From assembly GCA_902386135.1 (NCBI GenBank), contig CABMIB010000043.1, forward strand, positions 1 to 64,000: 64,000 nt of DNA, read 5' to 3'. This DNA comes from an uncultured archaeon (GTDB lineage Archaea > Halobacteriota > Methanosarcinia > Methanosarcinales > Methanoperedenaceae). A program made the position numbers and the translations under genes. Under the pieces are notes generated by a model that did no database searches, was not told the origin of the DNA, and saw only the letters and a program-made list of their open reading frames with translations. Shown in pieces: positions 58,666 to 64,000 of this stretch. Positions within the stretch are counted from its first letter, which is position 1. Each line of letters opens with the position of its first letter.

Positions 58666-59097
58666 ATGAGAGCAAAAACAAAGGGAGTTATATCCATATA
58701 TGTACTGCTGATTCTCACAATACTATCAACAGCAGTAGCAGTGGTATATGCAGCAAGCACAAGTGACATCAATCAAAATCCATCCAGCGACCCGAACATG
58801 ACGTACTATTGGAACAGGAATCACGATGGTGCACTTATAGTAACGTTCAAAGACAATCAGCAATTCTTAATCCCTTATGGCGTAGCTCAACAAGAGTTAG
58901 ATAAAATACGTAACGAACGTCATAATAGCAACCTTAAATATGAAGCGCAATGCCAGCCTGTAAGTTATGATAGCAATGGTAAAGCAGTGTACTCTGGGAT
59001 ATGTGTAATGAGGCTCAATGTGATCGCCCAAAAATACGAGTTGGGGCTTCAAAGATTAAGCAGGGAATACAATATACCTAGGGAATATCTCTATTGA
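58666..59097 (+). CDS. Small exported or membrane-anchored protein of unknown function
   Basis: A 143-residue protein with an N-terminal hydrophobic segment (ISIYVLLILTILSTAVAVVYA), which may be cleaved at AAS or kept as an anchor. An extracytoplasmic domain of ~115 residues follows with two Cys (CQPVSYDSNGKAVYSGIC) that could form a disulfide. The C-terminus is helical (YELGLQRLSREYNIPREYLY). The ribosome binding site GGGGGG lies eight bases before the ATG. No family is recognised. It is monocistronic, between argF and a small regulator-like gene. Confidence 0.75.
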   Translation: MRAKTKGVISIYVLLILTILSTAVAVVYAASTSDINQNPSSDPNMTYYWNRNHDGALIVTFKDNQQFLIPYGVAQQELDKIRNERHNSNLKYEAQCQPVSYDSNGKAVYSGICVMRLNVIAQKYELGLQRLSREYNIPREYLY

Positions 59098-59294
59098 GAT
59101 CGTAGCAGACGGATAAGATAGGAAGCAAATAACGCATTGAGAAAAACGGTTTTTTATTTTATTGGCGATAAAGACCTGTCCTATATATTGGAAGAATTAG
59201 TTTAGTGTAAGTATAATCAGCATACTCAGCCATAACTCTTCTAACCAGCTTTGGCGGGGTCGTCATCTTACATGGGCTAAAAAAATCATATTAT

Positions 59295-59579
59295 CTAAAC
59301 CTTATTTTTCGCGGTATAGTAAATCTTAGACCCGGGTATATCTTTTTTTTCAGATATGCTATCTATCTTTTTAGTTGTTTCTAAATGCTGCAGCGTAATA
59401 CTGACCAGTTCCCTGTAAAGTTCCTGGAAATTTAACTCTTTTATAATGTCTTCAACAGTATATGTATTTTTATCATTTTTATCAAAAAACTCTACAATAT
59501 TATAGGCTAAAGACCCTTTTTCCAACTGTTCACCTGATGGTTTGTTTCCCTCGGTAAGTTCATTTCTTAATACCACCAT
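59295..59579 (-). CDS. Small winged-helix-like protein, possible transcription regulator
   Basis: A 94-residue protein. LAYNIVEFFDKNDKNTYTVEDIIKELNF, then ELVSITLQHLETTKKIDSIS and GSKIYYTAKNKV, follow the pattern of a winged-helix DNA-binding domain: helix, helix-turn-helix, wing. No Cys, metal site or membrane segment is present. The start at 59579 follows TGAGGCG. Its target is unknown; the nearest candidates are its own promoter and the divergent sucCD operon. The DNA-binding assignment rests on secondary-structure pattern only. Confidence 0.68.
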   Translation of the reverse strand: MVVLRNELTEGNKPSGEQLEKGSLAYNIVEFFDKNDKNTYTVEDIIKELNFQELYRELVSITLQHLETTKKIDSISEKKDIPGSKIYYTAKNKV

Positions 59580-59865
59580 ATCATACGCCTCAGATTATAT
59601 AATGTTGTACAGTTATAAAAATCTACCGATAACTGTATTTAAGTAAAGACCTTCTTTTTATATCTCTCCAGGGTAACTGATAACTCTGAAGATAAGGCTC
59701 CAGTTAGCGATATGGTTCTGCCTCCTTTTCATTTACTTTTCGATTAGCCAATGCTGGTTTTGCACTGGCATTTACCCGGTTCCCAGCACATTTAAGCTTT
59801 ATGATGTTAATAAATAGTTAAATGGGCTATAATGTCTTATTATTGCCAGATAAGGGGTGTAGATC

Positions 59866-60972
59866 ATGATGCTATATGAACATGCGGCCAAGGAGATATT
59901 TTCGCGATACAGTATCCCGGTCCCCGAAGGAAGTCTTACCACAAGGGCGGATGATGCGGGCGCAATAGCCAAAAAACTGGGAAGCGTTGTCGTTAAAGCC
60001 CAGGTCACGGCCGGCGGAAGGGGAAAAGCCGGCGGTATCCTTACAGCCGCAACTCCGGATGAAGCAGTAAGGGATGCACAGCGTATCCTTGGTATGTCAA
60101 TAAAAGGATTGCCAGTTAAAAAAGTACTTGTCGAGGAATACAAGAAGCCGGATAAAGAGATGTACCTGGGGATAACCATCGACAGGAAGGCGCGCCGCCC
60201 GATAATAATGGCAAGCACAGAAGGCGGCGTGGACATCGAAGAGACAGCCCGGAGCACTCCTGAAAAGATTTTCAGGGTGCATATTAACCCGCTGGCAGGG
60301 CTCCATGAGTACCAGGCGAGGGAGGTCGCATATTTCCTGGGCAGGGAAAGTTCGGCGCAGATCATCGATGTTGTAAAGAAACTCTACCGTGTTTTTACTA
60401 ATAATGACTGCACGCTTGCCGAGATAAACCCCCTGGCTCAAACAGGAGGGGCGATTATTGCGCTTGATGCAAAAATGATCATCGACGATAATGCCCTGTT
60501 CAGGCAGCAGGTCGAAGAAGAGGAAGAAGATACTCTTTCCGGGCTTGCAAAAAAGCATGGGATGAGCTATGTCGCTCTTGAGGGCGATATCGGGTGTATA
60601 ATAAACGGTGCAGGGCTTGCGATGGCGACGCTTGATATGATAAAACAATATGGCGGCGAGCCTGCCAATTTCATGGATGTAAGGGCGGGAGCAAGTGAAG
60701 AGCAGGTAAAAACTGCGCTGCGGATAGTATCATCCAATAAAAATGTAAAGACCATACTCATCAATATCTTTGGCGGTCTTACAAAATGCGATGAAGTGGC
60801 GCGCGCAATAATCGACGTAAGCCCGGAAATAAAAGTGCCTTTTGTTGTGAGGCTTGCCGGGACGAACGAAAAAGAGGGGCGGGCGATGCTTGAAAGGCTG
60901 GGCATAACCTTTGCATCGTCCACAGAGGAAGCTGCAAGAAAGGTGATAGAACTTGGGCATACTTATAGATAA
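59866..60972 (+). CDS. sucC: Succinyl-CoA synthetase (ADP-forming) beta subunit
   Basis: A 368-residue ATP-grasp subunit. The N-terminus MLYEHAAKEIFSRYSIPVPEG, the nucleotide region VVKAQVTAGGRGKAGG, LTLAEINPL-type metal site (CTLAEINPLAQTGG) and the C-terminal NIFGGLTKCDEVARAI are all as expected. With SucD it interconverts succinyl-CoA, ADP and phosphate with succinate, CoA and ATP. The ATG at 59866 has AAGGGGTG upstream. It overlaps sucD by 20 bases. In methane- or acetate-oxidising archaea the enzyme serves an incomplete biosynthetic citric-acid cycle; that role here is inference. Confidence 0.97.
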   Translation: MMLYEHAAKEIFSRYSIPVPEGSLTTRADDAGAIAKKLGSVVVKAQVTAGGRGKAGGILTAATPDEAVRDAQRILGMSIKGLPVKKVLVEEYKKPDKEMYLGITIDRKARRPIIMASTEGGVDIEETARSTPEKIFRVHINPLAGLHEYQAREVAYFLGRESSAQIIDVVKKLYRVFTNNDCTLAEINPLAQTGGAIIALDAKMIIDDNALFRQQVEEEEEDTLSGLAKKHGMSYVALEGDIGCIINGAGLAMATLDMIKQYGGEPANFMDVRAGASEEQVKTALRIVSSNKNVKTILINIFGGLTKCDEVARAIIDVSPEIKVPFVVRLAGTNEKEGRAMLERLGITFASSTEEAARKVIELGHTYR

Positions 60973-61816
60973 AAATACGCGCGTTCTGGTGCAAGGGATC
61001 ACAGGGCGTGAAGGGTCATTCCAGGTAAAACAGATGCAGGAGTTCGGGACGAACGTCGTGGGAGGCGTAACGCCGGGCAAAGGAGGAAGCGAAGTATACG
61101 GAGTTTCGGTCTTTGATTCCGTAGCCGGAGCGGTTGATGAGGTAAAACCCAATGCTTCGGTCATCTTTGTCCCCCCCAAGTTCGCGGCGGATTCTATCTT
61201 TGAGTCCATAGACAGTGAAATCGGGTTGATAGTGTGCATTACCGAAGGTGTCCCTGAGCATGATATGATGCGTGTGTGCGCCTATCTTGAAAACTCAAAT
61301 TCGAGGCTTATCGGTCCGAACTGCCCAGGCCTGACAACGCCAGGTGAATCAAAAATCGGCATAATGCCAAACCCGATTCACAGGGAAGGGAACGTCGGAC
61401 TGGTATCAAGGAGCGGTACGCTTACATACGAGATAATAGACCTTTTATCAAAGAGCGGGATCGGGCAATCAACATCCGTTGGCATAGGTGGCGACCCTTT
61501 GATAGGTACGTCTTTTGAGGATATACTGCAGCTATTTGAAAAAGACCCGATGACCCATGCGGTCGTGCTTGTTGGGGAGATAGGAGGGACGGCCGAGCAG
61601 GATTCGATAGAGTACATAAAACAGATGGACAAGCCTGTTATCGCTTACGTGGTCGGTGTTTCAGCGCCCCCGGGAAAGACAATGGGTCATGCGGGAGCTA
61701 TCGTATCGATGGGGGGGGGCACAGCGCTTGAGAAAATCCATGCGTTTGAGAAGGCGGGCATCACGGTAGGAAGAAGCCCTGGGGATATAGTGCAGAAAGT
61801 TAAAACTATATTATAA
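60953..61816 (+). CDS. sucD: Succinyl-CoA synthetase (ADP-forming) alpha subunit
   Basis: A 287-residue subunit with the CoA-binding Rossmann start ([20 protein letters not shown]), [29 protein letters not shown] and [10 protein letters not shown]. The phosphorylated His246 is in [14 protein letters not shown]. All catalytic elements are intact. The TTG at 60953 with AGGTGA a few bases upstream gives the normal N-terminal length. The gene overlaps sucC by 20 bases, so the two subunits are co-translated. No obvious terminator follows directly; the next promoter starts 28 bases downstream. Confidence 0.97.
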   Translation: MGILIDKNTRVLVQGITGREGSFQVKQMQEFGTNVVGGVTPGKGGSEVYGVSVFDSVAGAVDEVKPNASVIFVPPKFAADSIFESIDSEIGLIVCITEGVPEHDMMRVCAYLENSNSRLIGPNCPGLTTPGESKIGIMPNPIHREGNVGLVSRSGTLTYEIIDLLSKSGIGQSTSVGIGGDPLIGTSFEDILQLFEKDPMTHAVVLVGEIGGTAEQDSIEYIKQMDKPVIAYVVGVSAPPGKTMGHAGAIVSMGGGTALEKIHAFEKAGITVGRSPGDIVQKVKTIL

Positions 61817-61843
61817 ATTAGATATTTTTATTAATATGCACAA

Positions 61844-61861
61844 CCGAAAGTTATATATATA
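61844..61861 (+). promoter_or_regulatory. BRE/TATA promoter of a short transcript between sucD and the M1-ChaN gene
   Basis: CCGAAAG (61844-61850, BRE-like) directly precedes TTATATATAT (61851-61860). Transcription should start near 61880, 14 bases before a small ORF with ribosome binding site GGAGG (61884-61888). No annotated-size gene lies downstream on this strand. Confidence 0.6.
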
Positions 61862-61893
61862 CTAATCCGCTGTATTATGTATTGGAGGCTGAC

Positions 61894-61995
61894 ATGATAA
61901 TCATCATTACTATGAAAAATAGTTGTGATAATATATATGAAAATATCCATGAGTCCGAGCCCGCTACCTCCTACGGGTTGCTCTTCTGTTGCTAA
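61894..61995 (+). CDS. 33-residue small ORF with strong ribosome binding site
   Basis: ATG at 61894 follows GGAGGCTGAC. The peptide starts MIIIITMKNSC and ends GLLFCC. It has an Ile-rich start, three Cys and no recognisable motif. Its 3' half lies inside the three-way-junction RNA at 61953..62022, so a translating ribosome would open the outer stem and the first inner hairpin. That arrangement resembles leader peptides that control RNA folding, but no downstream gene on this strand is seen. It could be a true micro-protein, a leader peptide or a chance ORF; the promoter and ribosome binding site favour translation. Confidence 0.45.
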   Translation: MIIIITMKNSCDNIYENIHESEPATSYGLLFCC

Positions 61996-62022
61996 ATAGG
62001 GGGTGAAAATCCCCCCTCGGAC
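61953..62022 (+). ncRNA. Candidate structured RNA: tRNA-like three-way junction
   Basis: A perfect seven-pair outer stem (GTCCGAG 61953-61959 with CTCGGAC 62016-62022) encloses two hairpins that abut it without spacers. These are CCCG/CGGG (61960-61963 with 61974-61977, ten-base loop) and GGGGG/CCCCC (61999-62003 with 62011-62015, seven-base loop TGAAAAT). A 70-base length, seven-pair closing stem and a five-pair arm with a seven-base loop stacked on its 3' side mimic acceptor and T arms of tRNA. No anticodon stem can form in 61978-61998, so it is not a normal tRNA. It may be a terminator, a small RNA or a mobile-element end. Confidence 0.5.
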
Positions 62023-62034
62023 AATTTCCTCCTT

Positions 62035-64000
62035 TTAGAGAGTAGTAGCAAATTCAAGCTCTTTCTCCCCGGCAAGACCCTTTCTCGATATCCTGACCTT
62101 TATGGTATCGCCTTTCTTTTTATCGAACATGGCGATCTTTACATCGTCTATGGCTTCAATCTTCCAGTCGTCGATAGAGAGCAGGGTATCATTATTCTGG
62201 AGTCCTGCTTTCTCTGCTACGCTTTCATTTTCGACGCTGGATATCTTAACACTGCCATTCACTTCAGTCGGGAAAATCCCGAGCTGGAGAACGGGAAGCG
62301 GCGATACGGGTTTCGGGAAAAGCACAAAATCCCCCACATCCCCGTCAATGCTTTCAGGGTTTTGTACCAATGTTGCGTAATCTTTTGCGTTCAGCCTGTA
62401 TGCCCGTTTCGGGATACCCGAGCCATACATGATATGTCCCGAACCTGCAAGTACAACAATGTTATAATCCGGTTTTTGTTTCAGGAATTCATCTATGGAG
62501 TGGGCCATGGTCTCATCCCAGATTATCTGGGATTGATAGAAATAGTTAAAGTTCCCGAATCCCTGGTCAGCATGCTGGTCAAAAACCTGTTTAAGACTTC
62601 TTTTGTAATCCTCATCCGACATATCCATATCCGCAGGGAGTTGTTTTTTTTCATCATCAGTCAAGGCATCAAGACCGCCTTTTGAAACATTTTCAATGAT
62701 CTCTGACCGCTGGTTAAGCGCTACTATCGGGATTTTCTTTGCTTTTGCAAATTCGATAATTTCCCTGTAAAGATTGTAATCATATCCCCATCTCTTGAAA
62801 TACTGGGTTTTCTTTAAAAATTCCTTTTCTGTTATGTTTCCCGAGATGTAATCATCAACTGCCTTCTGGAATGGTTTCTGGAACATCTCCATGCCAATTG
62901 CAAACTTGTTGCCCTGCCCGGAGAGGTTCATAATAACCGCAAGCTGCACCTTATGTTCTTCATAATTGGTATGTGTTTCCCCGATGTAGATAATTTTCTT
63001 ATTGGAAATATTACGGATAATATCATCAAGCTTAATTGTCCTTTGGGGCTGGATGCCCAGCACAGGCTCGTTTAAACTGACCCTTATCCCCTGTTCGGTC
63101 TCATCTGTCCTGTTTTCTACATTTTTACCTTTTTCGAATCTTATAAAAGAATACTGCCCGTAGTGGAATATCTTTCCTGACGCAAGGTCGATCTCTTCCT
63201 TTGAATCACCATCGGCAACAGCTACCACATTTGATGTATTCAGGGGATTTTCCGCTATGGCAAGGCTGAATCCGGCATCCGGCTTTTTCCATCCGCCAAA
63301 GAGCCTTTTAAGTACCGGGCTATCGTAACCTAATACGAGAAGGGAGGATGCCGTTATATTCTCATCCCTGAGCTCTTTTTCCTCTTTTGGAATAAAACCC
63401 TCAGCTTTGAAAATGTCGATTAAACCCTCGTATTTTTTTTTATCTTTTTCAGGAATAACGATAAGCCCATTTTCATCTCCCAGCAGCCTTGCTATAACAG
63501 GCGGGTATTCATTTTCGGAGAGATTGCGCATCAAGTCGTAGTCGCCATCAAAAACAAGCTCCGGAGGTGTGCCGTTTAAAGGGACATCAAAGGACTCATT
63601 TTCCTTTTTCACATTCAATATCTTTATGAAGCCGCCTTTGTCCGTATTTATCTTGAGCGACAGGTTAAATTGATACGGCTCACCTTCCTGGATGATCCTG
63701 AAAGATACTGTCGGGACGCCATTTAAGACCGTTACTCTCTGGTCTTCTATATCGATTGAGATTTCACCTTTCCTGTAAAGCCACTGGTTGAAAAACCACT
63801 CAAGGTTCCTGCCCGAGGCATTTTCAAAGGCCATTCTCACATCGTCCCATGTTGCTTCCCGGGATGCTTTTTCTTTGATGAGCCCCCTTAATCCCCTGTA
63901 GAATGCATCATCTCCTATTTCATTATTTAGCATATTAAATAACATTGTCCCTTTTCCATAACCAATTGCCTCAGACGCGAAATCCGTCCTCCCGAAGAAA
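62035..64000 (-). CDS. M1-family peptidase / ChaN-like / PDZ fusion protein (5' end beyond window)
   Basis: The frame is open to the window edge; at least 654 codons are seen. The first part (EAIGYGKGTMLFNMLNNEIG, DDAFYRGLRGLI, WFFNQWLYRKGE) is the C-terminal catalytic region and following domain of an M1 aminopeptidase; its HEXXH site lies outside. Next comes a ChaN/DUF399-type domain (IIYIGETHTNYEEHKVQLAV; FAIGMEMFQKPFQ; VVLAGSGHIMYGSGIP), a fold linked to haem binding. Last is a PDZ domain (VKISSVENESVAEKAGLQ; DTLLSIDDW). It is likely an exported or surface protease. In a cytochrome-rich organism a role in haem or cytochrome turnover is attractive, but it is inference. Convergent with the small RNA/ORF unit. 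Confidence 0.88.
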   Translation of the reverse strand, partial: FFGRTDFASEAIGYGKGTMLFNMLNNEIGDDAFYRGLRGLIKEKASREATWDDVRMAFENASGRNLEWFFNQWLYRKGEISIDIEDQRVTVLNGVPTVSFRIIQEGEPYQFNLSLKINTDKGGFIKILNVKKENESFDVPLNGTPPELVFDGDYDLMRNLSENEYPPVIARLLGDENGLIVIPEKDKKKYEGLIDIFKAEGFIPKEEKELRDENITASSLLVLGYDSPVLKRLFGGWKKPDAGFSLAIAENPLNTSNVVAVADGDSKEEIDLASGKIFHYGQYSFIRFEKGKNVENRTDETEQGIRVSLNEPVLGIQPQRTIKLDDIIRNISNKKIIYIGETHTNYEEHKVQLAVIMNLSGQGNKFAIGMEMFQKPFQKAVDDYISGNITEKEFLKKTQYFKRWGYDYNLYREIIEFAKAKKIPIVALNQRSEIIENVSKGGLDALTDDEKKQLPADMDMSDEDYKRSLKQVFDQHADQGFGNFNYFYQSQIIWDETMAHSIDEFLKQKPDYNIVVLAGSGHIMYGSGIPKRAYRLNAKDYATLVQNPESIDGDVGDFVLFPKPVSPLPVLQLGIFPTEVNGSVKISSVENESVAEKAGLQNNDTLLSIDDWKIEAIDDVKIAMFDKKKGDTIKVRISRKGLAGEKELEFATTL

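Noticed and set aside
61953-62022. Possible tRNA gene
   Set aside because: The acceptor- and T-arm-like stems are good, but 61978-61998 cannot form an anticodon stem, the T-loop lacks the TTC core and there are no two-base spacers after the first stem. It is kept only as a structured RNA candidate.
1-64000. Origin of a purely extrachromosomal element
   Set aside because: A tRNA gene, argF and sucCD make a chromosomal location more likely; no replication or partition genes are visible.

Overview
The window looks like chromosomal DNA of an archaeon with an extreme extracellular electron-transfer apparatus. Archaeal signs are BRE/TATA-type promoters, GGAGG/GGTGA ribosome binding sites, a tRNA gene without encoded CCA, an S26B (Sec11-like, Ser/His) signal peptidase, and secreted proteins packed with N-X-S/T sequons. 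Fourteen genes carry, by my hand count, 154 CXXCH haem-attachment motifs, plus three CX4CH and one CXXCK. This load, together with sucCD, System II cytochrome maturation and Ig-like surface proteins, best fits an anaerobic methane- or alkane-oxidising or metal-reducing lineage such as Methanoperedenaceae (ANME-2d). Archaeoglobales-like relatives are possible. The placement is inference; no marker gene settles it.

Layout. 0-0.8 kb: reverse-strand operon of three small proteins, one with a desulforedoxin-like metal site. 1-7.8 kb: a 26-haem giant cytochrome with two small cytochromes, a convergent 12-haem membrane-anchored cytochrome, a tetrahaem protein resembling extracellular cytochrome nanowire (ECN) subunits, and a small anchored beta protein. 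7.9-16.2 kb: surface-glycan island (two GT-C type membrane glycosyltransferases, DUF1616-like, DUF362, Gfo/Idh/MocA oxidoreductase, B12-radical SAM, GT2). 16.4-19.2 kb: two repeat-built exported proteins, one interrupted by an in-frame TAA before a sorting-signal-like tail. 19.4-28.7 kb: a 12-haem cytochrome and a ~2370-residue cytochrome with 47 CXXCH plus 2 CX4CH, built on a 12-haem repeat. 28.9-32.1 kb: maturation genes (small membrane protein, CcsA, ResB, divergent thioredoxin-like). 32.1-36.5 kb: radical SAM, a third modular 12-haem cytochrome, Dpm1-like GT2. 36.7-52.9 kb: the central cluster (pentahaem ECN-like protein, duplicated hexahaem cytochromes, anchored beta protein, tetrahaem ECN-like protein, anchored Ig-like protein, signal peptidase, octahaem protein, octahaem-adhesin giant split by an in-frame TAA). 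53-64 kb: mostly housekeeping (flavodoxin, PEBP lipoprotein, GT-C, tRNA-Leu, argF, sucC, sucD), a short TATA-driven transcript with a small ORF and a three-way-junction RNA, and an M1-peptidase/ChaN/PDZ fusion cut by the window edge.

How it may work together. ResB/CcsA deliver haem and the CXXC thioredoxin-like protein keeps apocytochrome cysteines reduced. The dedicated signal peptidase may process the many secreted cytochromes. ECN-like proteins could polymerise into wires. The giant cytochromes and the octahaem-adhesin could carry electrons through and beyond a glycosylated S-layer. The cytochromes are mosaics of a few modules: an Fn3-like + 9-haem N-terminal half, a circularly permutable 12-haem unit, a 3-haem C-terminal cap ending in Leu/Ile-Trp, and a GQH...CxKCH N-terminal signature. 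The set appears to have evolved by module shuffling inside this locus.
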